From contig JAFLBL010000025.1 of assembly GCA_017303855.1 (NCBI GenBank), forward strand, positions 1 to 39,842: a DNA stretch of 39,842 bases, read 5' to 3'. The first letter of the stretch is position 1, and every line of letters starts with the position of its first letter. The notes under the pieces are model-generated. The model did not search any database. It was given only the letters and a program-made list of their open reading frames with translations, and was not told where the DNA came from. Position numbers and translations under genes: made by a program. The DNA is from Chitinophagales bacterium. GTDB taxonomy: Bacteria > Bacteroidota > Bacteroidia > Chitinophagales > Chitinophagaceae. Positions 25,491-32,315 of this stretch are shown piece after piece.

Positions 25491-25527
25491 GTTTCGGTGT
25501 TTTTGAGGTAAATTTGCTCCCCGAAAC
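25491..25527 (+). promoter_or_regulatory. Candidate ferredoxin promoter flanked by a 7-bp inverted repeat
   Basis: TAAATTTG (25509-25516) matches the -7 consensus exactly, 25 bp before the ferredoxin ATG. GTTTCGG (25491-25497) and CCGAAAC (25521-25527) are perfect inverted repeats on either side, which could be an operator. A clear -33 element is not seen. Confidence 0.45.
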
Positions 25528-25541
25528 GAAACACGAACCCG

Positions 25542-25880
25542 ATGTATACGATTAAATTCAACTTTGAACAGAAAGGACTGGAGCCGGTAACACTGACCAA
25601 TGTGGAGCCCGGACAGTCGATACTTGAAGTCGCTTTAAAAAACGATATTGAACTGCACCACAATTGCGGCGGCGTATGTGCCTGCACTACCTGTCATCTC
25701 TATGTGGAAAAAGGCATGGATCATATTGATGAATTGTCCGACCGGGAAGAAGACTTTATCGACCGGGCCATCAATCCCCGGCTGAATTCCCGGCTGGGCT
25801 GCCAGTCTCTTTTACTGGAAGGCGGGTCCGGCGAAATTGAAGTCACGCTTCCTGACCAGACACAGTTTCTCGGCGAATAA
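25542..25880 (+). CDS. fdx: Adrenodoxin-type [2Fe-2S] ferredoxin
   Basis: A 112-residue ferredoxin. The cluster ligands follow the C-x5-C-x2-C...C pattern: Cys42, Cys48, Cys51 and Cys87, in HNCGGVCACTTCHLYVEKG and SRLGCQ. An additional Cys46 sits inside the loop. Family members of this type supply electrons to Fe-S assembly or to oxygenases. The IscX gene 280 bp downstream supports the Fe-S assembly role, but no iscS, iscU, hscA or hscB is in the window. Confidence 0.92.
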   Translation: MYTIKFNFEQKGLEPVTLTNVEPGQSILEVALKNDIELHHNCGGVCACTTCHLYVEKGMDHIDELSDREEDFIDRAINPRLNSRLGCQSLLLEGGSGEIEVTLPDQTQFLGE

Positions 25881-25888
25881 TAGATCGC

Positions 25889-25984
25889 CATCCTTCGATA
25901 CGTCCCGTGTACGTTTATCTGAAACACTGAAAGATTTGTTTTACGGGACTACTCCCCGCATAAGGCGGGACAAACAGGATGACA
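25889..25984. repeat. Degenerate REP-like element downstream of the ferredoxin gene
   Basis: CATCCTTCGA at 25889 and AGGATGAC at 25977-25984 are the two ends of the same kind of dispersed element as at 19262, with unrelated sequence between, including a CCCGC / GCGGG hairpin (25955-25969). Confidence 0.45.
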
Positions 25985-26077
25985 ACAACATCTCGCTTCG
26001 ATTGAATAAATGAGATAATTTCTCTTGTGCCGGATGTAGATATTTAAAGTAATTAAAAATTTGTATGGGGGGCTGTT

Positions 26078-26112
26078 GGCTCCCGACTCCCGACTACTAA
26101 ATACCGACTGTA
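26078..26112. repeat. 7-nt tandem array, degenerate
   Basis: GGCTCCC, GACTCCC, GACTACT, AAATACC, GACTGTA keep a 7-nt pitch. The unit is the reverse complement of the GGAGTCG family. It lies 50 bp before the IscX start codon. Confidence 0.65.
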
Positions 26113-26161
26113 ACAAGGACTTTTAAAACAACATTTGATACCAGAAAAAACTAAATTAGCA

Positions 26162-26404
26162 ATGGCTACCCATTTCGAACCCCCGATCAACTGGAGCGAT
26201 CATGAAGATATTGCCCTGAAGTTGTACGAGCGTTTCGGGGATGATTTTACAGAGAGCAAAATCTACCGTATCCGCTTTACCGACTTACTGGAATGGATAC
26301 TTGAAATCCCCGGATTTGAAGGCACCCGTGAAGGAAGCACCGAAGGTCACCTGGAAATGATCCAGAGTTCCTGGGTGTATGAGTGGAGGGATAATCAGAA
26401 GTAG
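26162..26404 (+). CDS. iscX: IscX-like Fe-S assembly protein
   Basis: An 80-residue acidic protein. The pattern NWSDHEDIALKLYERF, RIRFTDLLEWILEIPGF, then HLEMIQSSWVYEW matches E. coli IscX (YfhJ), which binds IscS and iron and tunes cluster assembly. It is about 14 residues longer than E. coli IscX because of the N-terminus and an insertion. I start at the ATG at 26162; a TTG upstream at 26135 is in frame but unnecessary. The stop codon TAG is the beginning of an 8-nt repeat. Confidence 0.88.
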   Translation: MATHFEPPINWSDHEDIALKLYERFGDDFTESKIYRIRFTDLLEWILEIPGFEGTREGSTEGHLEMIQSSWVYEWRDNQK

Positions 26405-26437
26405 TTAACAGGTTGAAAAGTTAACAGGTTGATAAGG
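26402..26437. repeat. 8-nt/16-nt repeat starting at the iscX stop codon, left arm
   Basis: TAGTTAAC, AGGTTGAA, AAGTTAAC, AGGTTGAT: two copies of a 16-nt unit made of 8-nt halves. The first three bases are the stop codon. GTTGATAAGGA (26428-26438) is the exact inverse of 26478-26488. Confidence 0.85.
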
Positions 26438-26477
26438 ACCTCCTTAGAATTAATTGCTGAATTTTACGGCATCTCCA

Positions 26478-26516
26478 TCCTTATCAACTTTTCAACCTTT
26501 CAACTTTTCAACTTAA
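26478..26516. repeat. 8-nt tandem array upstream of kdsC, right arm
   Basis: CAACTTTT, CAACCTTT, CAACTTTT, CAACTTAA at an exact 8-nt pitch from 26485, preceded by the inverse arm TCCTTATCAAC (26478-26488). With the left arm it could fold the whole iscX-kdsC spacer into a hairpin. It ends 4 bp before the kdsC ATG. Confidence 0.85.
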
Positions 26517-26520
26517 AACA

Positions 26521-27042
26521 ATGAACATCCTCACTGCATTCAAGAAGATCACCGCTTTCGTCTTCGACATCGACGGCGTACTCACCGATGGTACCGTGCT
26601 GGTTATGCCCAATGGATTACAGGCAAGGCGGATGCATATCAGGGATGGGTTTGCGTTACAAATGGCGTTGAAGAACGGATACCGGGTAAAAGTGATCTCC
26701 GGGGGAAATTCTCCGGAAGTGCTGGATCGGCTGACCAAACTGGGGGTGACTGATGTAAGTATGTCGGTACTGGATAAAGGAGCCATGTTGCAGGAATGGA
26801 TGAAGAGTGAAGGACTAAAGAAAGAGGAGGTCCTTTTCATGGGTGATGATCTGCCCGATCTGCCGGCATTAAAAGTGGCCGGATTGCCTGCTTGTCCCGC
26901 CGATGCCGCGGATGAAGTAAAAAAAGCCGCTGTCTATATTTCCCACCTTTCTGGCGGCAATGCCTGTGTACGTGAAGTGATCGAAAAAGTGCTGCGGATC
27001 AACGGGCATTGGGAATACAGGGTGGATGTGACCTCCCGATAA
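26521..27042 (+). CDS. kdsC: 3-deoxy-D-manno-octulosonate 8-phosphate phosphatase
   Basis: A 173-residue cap-less HAD phosphatase that makes KDO from KDO-8-phosphate for lipopolysaccharide. Motif I is FDIDGVLTDG with nucleophile Asp16 and acid/base Asp18. Motif II is the ISGGNS block (59-64). Motif IV is MGDDLPDLPAL with Asp109/Asp110, and the CPADA segment follows. The length fits the tetrameric KdsC family. The repeat arm directly before the ATG may affect translation initiation. The DKNYY lipoprotein gene follows by 19 bp. Confidence 0.95.
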   Translation: MNILTAFKKITAFVFDIDGVLTDGTVLVMPNGLQARRMHIRDGFALQMALKNGYRVKVISGGNSPEVLDRLTKLGVTDVSMSVLDKGAMLQEWMKSEGLKKEEVLFMGDDLPDLPALKVAGLPACPADAADEVKKAAVYISHLSGGNACVREVIEKVLRINGHWEYRVDVTSR

Positions 27043-27061
27043 TTGATAATTTACTCAATAA

Positions 27062-27658
27062 ATGAGATTACTGCTCAGCATTGTACTGATTTTTTTAATC
27101 GTAATTTTTTCTTTTTGTAATAGCAAAAAGCAATCAAAAGAGACCCATACTGAACAATCACTACCTAAACCTGGTGTCAGATATGTAAACCTGGTAGATA
27201 CGTTGTTAAATCTATCCATTGGCCATGGCTTTTACCAGAATAATCAGGGTGAAATATTTGAGCGGAAAACATCAAAAGAGACAGGTCCGGATTCTGTGTA
27301 TGTCTGTGATTATCTTGACTCTTCACTGATTATTAATGAAGCAGGTTTAAGATCAAGGTTAAAAAAGTATCTCGACATAAAATCGTATGAGGAATTCCCT
27401 ACACCACCATTTTCTAGAGATAGGAAGCACGTTTATTATTTCCATTTGACTGAATATGGTGGCGACCGATACCTGGTAAGGTATGCCGACCCTAAGAGTT
27501 TTGAACATATGAACGGCCCCTGGGCAAAAGATAGGTACCATGTATTTTACTGGTCAGAAATTATAAAGGGCGCTGATCCTTCAACTTTCAGGGCTTTTAG
27601 CTGGGATTCGGCAGCCGATCGTAAACATACCTATATGTATGGGTCAAGGGTTGACTAA
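27062..27658 (+). CDS. DKNYY-family lipoprotein
   Basis: A 198-residue protein with a lipoprotein signal (hydrophobic residues 3-17, then FSFC-N with Cys19 as the lipid site). The second half has repeats of the DKNYY family: SRDRKHVYYFH, AKDRYHVFYW and the short ADPSTFRAFSWDSAADRKH stretch, each Asp-Lys/Arg-x-His-Val-Tyr followed later by an ADP-TF block. The family is found on many bacterial surfaces and has no known function. Codon use is visibly richer in A+T than kdsC before and ubiA after, so it may be a newer arrival in this gene cluster. Confidence 0.8.
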   Translation: MRLLLSIVLIFLIVIFSFCNSKKQSKETHTEQSLPKPGVRYVNLVDTLLNLSIGHGFYQNNQGEIFERKTSKETGPDSVYVCDYLDSSLIINEAGLRSRLKKYLDIKSYEEFPTPPFSRDRKHVYYFHLTEYGGDRYLVRYADPKSFEHMNGPWAKDRYHVFYWSEIIKGADPSTFRAFSWDSAADRKHTYMYGSRVD

Positions 27659-27699
27659 CAGTCTAGGTTTTCTTTATTATCTTTCCATAAAATTCATTC

Positions 27700-28647
27700 A
27701 TGAGGTTCACAGCCGCCTTACTCAAACTGATCCGACTGCCGAATCTCTTTTTTATTGCCCTGACCCAGGTGCTTTTTTACCGGGCAATCCTGTTGCCTTT
27801 GCTGGAGAAAGCAGGGCAGGAGCCCCGGATTACCCCGTTTAATTTTATTTTACTGGTAGTGGCTTCTGTACTGATTGCCGCTGCGGGTTATATTATCAAT
27901 GATTATTTTGATATCAATATTGATGAAGTAAATAAGCCCCGCAAAAACGTGATCGACCAGGTGATTTCCCGGCGCTGGGCCATGTTGCTGCATTTTATTT
28001 TAAGCGGGGCCGGACTCCTGATCAGCCTTTATATTTCATGGAATACGGGTCTTTGGTATATTGTACTCGCCAATTTCGCATGTATCGGTTTGTTATTCGG
28101 GTATTCCGTTTCACTGAAACGTAAACTGCTTTCCGGCAATATCCTGATATCCCTGCTTACCGCCTGGGTGATCCTGATTCTCTGTTTTTCGGAATCCTAC
28201 TATTTATTTTATACAAATGTGAATGCCGTGACCCTGGAAGCGCACAGCAAAATTATCCGGATCGGGTATCTCTATGCGGGATTTGCCTTTATCAGCTCGC
28301 TGATCCGTGAAGCAATCAAGGATATGGAAGACCGGTTGGGGGATGCAAAGTACGGCTGCCGGACCATGCCCATTGTATGGGGTCTGAATGCGGCAAAAGT
28401 ATATGTGGCCGTCTGGCTGGTGGTATTGATCGCTATCCTGGTCATTGTACAGTTTTACGTGCTGCAGTTTCGCTGGTGGCTCCCGGTTACCTACAGCTTT
28501 GCCCTGATTGTAGCCCCCTTGTTGTATATATTTTACCGGTTATTCAGTGCTGTTACCCCGGTAGATTTTCACCAGCTCAGCCGGTGGATTAAAACCGTAA
28601 TGCTGACCGGTATTCTTTCCATGATCTTTTTCTATTTCTTTTTATGA
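27700..28647 (+). CDS. UbiA-family prenyltransferase (GGGP synthase-2-like)
   Basis: A 315-residue integral membrane prenyltransferase with about nine hydrophobic segments. The first Asp-rich motif is NDYFDINIDEVNKP (67-80), the second is KDMEDRLGDAKYG near residue 208. In Bacteroidota, this branch is usually named geranylgeranylglycerol-phosphate geranylgeranyltransferase by similarity to the archaeal enzyme, but the bacterial substrate has not been settled. The stop overlaps the maf start by 4 bp, so the two are translationally coupled. Confidence 0.88.
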   Translation: MRFTAALLKLIRLPNLFFIALTQVLFYRAILLPLLEKAGQEPRITPFNFILLVVASVLIAAAGYIINDYFDINIDEVNKPRKNVIDQVISRRWAMLLHFILSGAGLLISLYISWNTGLWYIVLANFACIGLLFGYSVSLKRKLLSGNILISLLTAWVILILCFSESYYLFYTNVNAVTLEAHSKIIRIGYLYAGFAFISSLIREAIKDMEDRLGDAKYGCRTMPIVWGLNAAKVYVAVWLVVLIAILVIVQFYVLQFRWWLPVTYSFALIVAPLLYIFYRLFSAVTPVDFHQLSRWIKTVMLTGILSMIFFYFFL

Positions 28648-29213
28648 TGCCAAAAATCATCCTCGCGTCACAATCACCCCGGCGTAAACAATTACTGGAA
28701 TGGGCTGAAGTGTCATTTGAAGTCGTTGTTAAAGAGACCGATGAACATTTCCCTCCCGGGTTAACAGCTAAAGAAGTGGCGGTTCATATTGCCCGTAACA
28801 AATCACTTGCCGTTCAGGAATCGTTGGCCGCATCCGATATTGTACTGGCGGCGGATACCATTGTGGTACTCGGCGATAAAATAATCGGGAAACCCGTACA
28901 CCGGGAAGAAGCCATCAGCATCCTGCTGGCCCTGTCCGGAGAAAAGCACCAGGTAATTACCGGTGTCGTTATCCGGAAGGGAAATACCGAAATAGCTTTT
29001 GCCGATATCACCGACGTGGAATTTCATCCACTGACCATCGAACAGATCGAATTCTATGTCGACAGGTACAAGCCCTATGACAAAGCCGGGGCATATGCCA
29101 TTCAGGAATGGATTGGTGTGGTCGGGATCAGGTCTATCCAGGGTGATTTTTATAATGTAATGGGCTTGCCGGTGAGCAGGGTGGTGAAGGCATTGGGGGA
29201 ATTAGCCAATTAG
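28644..29213 (+). CDS. maf: Maf-type nucleoside triphosphate pyrophosphatase
   Basis: A 189-residue house-cleaning pyrophosphatase that hydrolyses modified or canonical dTTP/UTP-type nucleotides. Motifs are ASQSPRRKQLLEW (8-20), the catalytic Asp71 in AADTIVV, GKPVHREEA, and DKAGAYAIQEW with GDFYNVMGLP. Two adjacent ATG codons (28644 and 28647) are possible starts. The last residues (LGELAN) and the stop codon are written by the first units of an 8-nt tandem array, so the end of this protein differs in origin from its body. Confidence 0.95.
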   Translation: MMPKIILASQSPRRKQLLEWAEVSFEVVVKETDEHFPPGLTAKEVAVHIARNKSLAVQESLAASDIVLAADTIVVLGDKIIGKPVHREEAISILLALSGEKHQVITGVVIRKGNTEIAFADITDVEFHPLTIEQIEFYVDRYKPYDKAGAYAIQEWIGVVGIRSIQGDFYNVMGLPVSRVVKALGELAN

Positions 29214-29393
29214 CTAATTAGAAGATTTGCAAATTAGCATATCAGCAAATCATCACATCATCACATCGTCACATCGGCAAATTATCACATCAGCTCATCG
29301 GCAAATCGGCTCATCGGCAAATCGGCTCATCGGCTCATCGGCAAATCGGCTCATCGGCAAATCGGCTCATCGGCAAATCGGCTCATCGGCACA
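29202..29393. repeat. 8-nt tandem array, 24 units, starting inside maf
   Basis: Twenty-four octamers in unbroken register, form T-C/T-A/G-N-C-A/T-A/C-A. The array starts as TTAGCCAA, TTAGCTAA (which contains the maf stop), passes through TCAGCAAA and TCATCACA, and ends in alternating TCGGCAAA / TCGGCTCA copies. Units at the left are diverged and those at the right nearly identical, as if growth is recent at the right end. It has no unique spacers, so it is not a CRISPR. Confidence 0.98.
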
Positions 29394-29461
29394 TTTTCTT
29401 GTCGACACAGTCCATTTTCTCCCAAAAATAACTATAGTTTCCCGTTCTAAACCTTATTCTT

Positions 29462-30718
29462 ATGAACGAGCGACTACTCCAGTTTATCTGGCAGTATCAG
29501 TATTTCTCTATGACTGAACTGCAGACAACCGCCGGTGACCCGGTACAAATTATGCATCAGGGCCAGTTCAATACGAACCAGGGGCCCGATTTTTCCAACG
29601 CAAAAATCAGGATCAGCAGCACAACCTGGGCGGGCCATGTGGAATTGCATATCCTGGCGTCTGACTGGGATAAACATAAACACCAGCATGACCGGAATTA
29701 CGATAACGTGATCCTGCATGTGGTTTGGGAAGATGATGGATGGCAATATCCGGTGCCTGTACTGGAACTTAAGGGCCGGGTACCCGGTTTATTGCTGAAC
29801 AGGTATGCCAGGCTGATGGATGAATCCGGATTTATTCCCTGTGGCAACCGTATAACCGGAATACCCGAACTAACCTGGAAAAGCTGGATCAACCGGTTGC
29901 TGGCCGAACGCCTGGAAAGAAAATCAGCACTGGTACATCAATACCTTCGTGAGAACGGCAATCACTGGGAGGAAACCTGCTGGTGGTTATTGGCGCGCAA
30001 CTTTGGCATACGGGTCAATGCTGAGAGTTTTGAAGCCGTTGCCCGGTCATTACCCTTAACGGTACTGGCCAGGCATAAATCACAACTGATAGGGCTGGAA
30101 TCCCTTTTATTTGGTCAGGCCGGATTATTGGTGCCTGAACGCAATGAGGATGATTATTATAGTCTGCTCAGGCGGGAGTACCGGTTCCTGGCTCACAAAT
30201 ACGGATTACAGCCGGTTCAAATGCCCATACATTTTTTACGGATGCGCCCCGGAAACTTTCCCACCATCCGGCTGGCACAACTGGCAGCCCTGATCCATCA
30301 GTCCGAATCCCTGTTTACAAAAATACGGGAAGCGGTAACTCTGATGGATATCCGGAAATTAATGGATGTTACGGCCAATGATTACTGGCACTATCACTAT
30401 AGTTTTGAACAGACTTCCGCTTTTAAACCCAAAAAACCAGGAACGGTAATGCTGGATAATATCGGCATTAATACGGTAAGCCCGTTGTTATTTGCCTATG
30501 GCAATTATCACCGGGAACAAATCTTCAAAGACCGGGCGATACAGTGGCTGGAGCAGACTGAAGCGGAATCCAATGCCATAACCCGTGGATTTAAACTATT
30601 GGGGATAGCTGCAAAAAATGCTGCCGACAGCCAGGCTCTGCTTGAATTGAAACAGTTCTATTGCGATAAGAAAAAATGCCTGGAATGTGCGGTCGGTTGT
30701 TCGTTACTCCGGAGTTAG
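29462..30718 (+). CDS. DUF2851 family protein
   Basis: A 418-residue protein with the DUF2851 pattern: NERLLQFIWQYQYF at the N-terminus, then GQFNTNQGPDFSNAKI, HVELHILASDWDKHKHQHD and NVILHVVWEDD, and near the end CDKKKCLECAVGC, a four-cysteine cluster that could bind a metal. The family is almost restricted to Bacteroidota and has no known function; the first part resembles a nuclease-like fold in general shape only. The stop codon lies in a 7-nt array. The long 8-nt array lies between maf and this gene. Confidence 0.9.
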   Translation: MNERLLQFIWQYQYFSMTELQTTAGDPVQIMHQGQFNTNQGPDFSNAKIRISSTTWAGHVELHILASDWDKHKHQHDRNYDNVILHVVWEDDGWQYPVPVLELKGRVPGLLLNRYARLMDESGFIPCGNRITGIPELTWKSWINRLLAERLERKSALVHQYLRENGNHWEETCWWLLARNFGIRVNAESFEAVARSLPLTVLARHKSQLIGLESLLFGQAGLLVPERNEDDYYSLLRREYRFLAHKYGLQPVQMPIHFLRMRPGNFPTIRLAQLAALIHQSESLFTKIREAVTLMDIRKLMDVTANDYWHYHYSFEQTSAFKPKKPGTVMLDNIGINTVSPLLFAYGNYHREQIFKDRAIQWLEQTEAESNAITRGFKLLGIAAKNAADSQALLELKQFYCDKKKCLECAVGCSLLRS

Positions 30719-30744
30719 GGAGTAGTCGATAGTCGTTAGTATAT
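30710..30744. repeat. 7-nt tandem array spanning the DUF2851 stop
   Basis: CGGAGTT, AGGGAGT, AGTCGAT, AGTCGTT, AGTATAT. The stop TAG (30716-30718) lies across the first two units. AGTCGTTAGT (30731-30740) is perfectly inverted at 30839-30848. Confidence 0.85.
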
Positions 30745-30810
30745 AGCACTGGCCTGAAACAGATATAATCTGATTTATCATTGATGGGAACAGGTTTTTA
30801 AAAACTGTTC

Positions 30811-30850
30811 TATCTATCTATCTATCTATCGACTAAAGACTAACGACTGG
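30811..30850. repeat. Tetranucleotide run plus inverted 7-nt array arm
   Basis: TATC repeated five times (30811-30830), then GACTAAA, GACTAAC, GACTGGC at 7-nt pitch. ACTAACGACT (30839-30848) pairs with 30731-30740, so the two arms bracket the space between the convergent DUF2851 and OsmC genes. Confidence 0.85.
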
Positions 30851-30857
30851 CCTCCTC

Positions 30858-31271
30858 TTACTTCCACGCGCCCCAATCAATATTTACTTCAATATCGGGA
30901 TGGATACTTTTGATAACCGGGCAGGTTTCGCCGGTGTTTTTGAGAATGATTTTTGTTTTTTCATCCACTTCCTGTAATGCTGCGGGTATATGAAATGTTA
31001 AATCTATTCCTCCAACACGACGTGGGTCGGCTTTCATTTTCTTCAGGACTTCAATCCTGACATCATTCAGGTCGAATCCCATGGTACGGGCCTTTATACC
31101 CATCACAGTGATCATACAGGCGGCCAGGCTGGTGGCCATCAGATCGGTGGGAGAGAACCGTTCGCCTTTTCCGTTGTTATCCACCGGGGCATCCGTTTCA
31201 AAGGCCGACTGGCTTTGCAGATGGGTACAGGTGGTACGAAGATCGCCGGTATAGTGTACTGTTGAAGTCAT
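30858..31271 (-). CDS. OsmC/Ohr family protein
   Basis: A 137-residue OsmC-fold thiol peroxidase type. The two redox cysteines are Cys52 (LAACMITVMGIKA) and Cys117 (TGETCPVIKSI), and the SPTDLMATSLAACM block is typical. The protein would reduce organic hydroperoxides, though the YhfA-like branch to which it looks closest has no proven substrate. It is convergent with DUF2851 and divergent from the following exported protein. The 3' flank is a 7-nt array. Confidence 0.9.
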   Translation of the reverse strand: MTSTVHYTGDLRTTCTHLQSQSAFETDAPVDNNGKGERFSPTDLMATSLAACMITVMGIKARTMGFDLNDVRIEVLKKMKADPRRVGGIDLTFHIPAALQEVDEKTKIILKNTGETCPVIKSIHPDIEVNIDWGAWK

Positions 31272-31484
31272 GTCAGTTTTTTGCCCTAAATTTACGTGAA
31301 TGCTTGCAGAGTGTGAAAGGCGTAGCAGGAAATCGCAGCAATACGGGTTTAGCAGTTATCAGGTGAAATTTTTGTATAGTATTAAACGTTATTGTATACA
31401 GGATGGTCTGATGCTGAATTGAACCTGAAAAGCTCTGGGTACATCTGTAAACACTCCTTAATCTTGGTAAAAAATATTACATCT

Positions 31485-32297
31485 GTGAAAAAACTAAGCC
31501 TGTTCCTTTTGTTGTCCGCGATAACCGTTTCCGTTTATGCCCAGGATTCCACTTCCCGCGTATATTCTAAAACTGAAAAGAAAGAAGCCCGCCGGGAAAA
31601 AGTGAGGACTATGATCCGCCAGGCGGAAGAAGGCGTATTGGTTTACCATAAACAAAGTATTTTCGGTGTGCAGGGAAGAACCAACGGGTATGGATTTTTT
31701 TATGAGTTGGGACGGATGAAAACCAACCGGAAGACCAATATTTACCGGGTGGATTTTACAGAAATCAAGCACCTGAAGGAAAATAAAGTACAGACGTCGA
31801 ACGGATTTATTTTTTTCAGCAATCCTTTTATTTACGGCAAAGTCAATAATTTTTACCAGCTCACATTCGGGTTCGGCCAGCAACATATGCTGGGTCAGAA
31901 AGGCAATAAGAACGGGGTGGCCGTTTCTGCGGTATACAATGGAGGATTATCACTTGGATTACTCCGGCCTTACTATCTCGAAGTGGTGGATCCGGTGACC
32001 AATGAATCCAAAATGATCAAATATTCTCAGGCGGACAGCGCCTTATTCCTCGGGCCCACCATTATGGGTGGCGGCGGACTGGGCAAAGGATGGGGTGAAA
32101 TGAAGGTGAAACCCGGTGTTTTTGCAAAAGCCGCCCTGCGCTTTGATTATGGCCGTTTCAATGAAACGGTTTCCGGCATTGAGCTGGGAATCAGCGGCGA
32201 ATGGTATACATCGAAAATTCCCATTATGGCCCGCCAGAAAGACCGGCAGTTCTTCTTCCAGGGCTATATCGCCTTCCTGTTTGGACGGCGTAAATAA
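31485..32297 (+). CDS. Uncharacterised exported protein
   Basis: A protein of about 270 residues that I do not recognise. Starting at the GTG (31485) gives a clean signal peptide, KKLSLFLLLSAITVSVYAQD, with an AQ cleavage site. The frame is open further upstream to 31392, but those 31 residues do not fit an export signal. The mature part alternates polar and aromatic residues in strands (GFFYELGRMKTNRK, IYRVDFTEIKHLK, FYQLTFGFGQQHML) and closes with FFFQGYIAFLFGRRK, which suggests an outer-membrane beta-barrel. The promoter of lipA overlaps its last codons. 31272-31484 otherwise holds nothing recognisable. Confidence 0.75.
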   Translation: MKKLSLFLLLSAITVSVYAQDSTSRVYSKTEKKEARREKVRTMIRQAEEGVLVYHKQSIFGVQGRTNGYGFFYELGRMKTNRKTNIYRVDFTEIKHLKENKVQTSNGFIFFSNPFIYGKVNNFYQLTFGFGQQHMLGQKGNKNGVAVSAVYNGGLSLGLLRPYYLEVVDPVTNESKMIKYSQADSALFLGPTIMGGGGLGKGWGEMKVKPGVFAKAALRFDYGRFNETVSGIELGISGEWYTSKIPIMARQKDRQFFFQGYIAFLFGRRK

Positions 32298-32311
32298 TGC
32301 CCCTAATTTTG
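32280..32311 (+). promoter_or_regulatory. lipA promoter, consensus Bacteroidota form
   Basis: TTTG (32280-32283), a 20-bp spacer and TAATTTTG (32304-32311) match both consensus elements and spacing. The -7 element ends only 4 bp before the lipA ATG, so the transcript should begin at or next to the start codon. Confidence 0.7.
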
Positions 32312-32315
32312 CCGG

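Noticed and set aside
29202..29393. CRISPR array
   Set aside because: Units are 8 nt with no unique spacers and no cas genes are present.
30811..30830. TATC tetranucleotide run as a phase-variation switch
   Set aside because: It lies between two gene 3' ends, not in a promoter or coding sequence, so slippage would not alter expression in the usual way.
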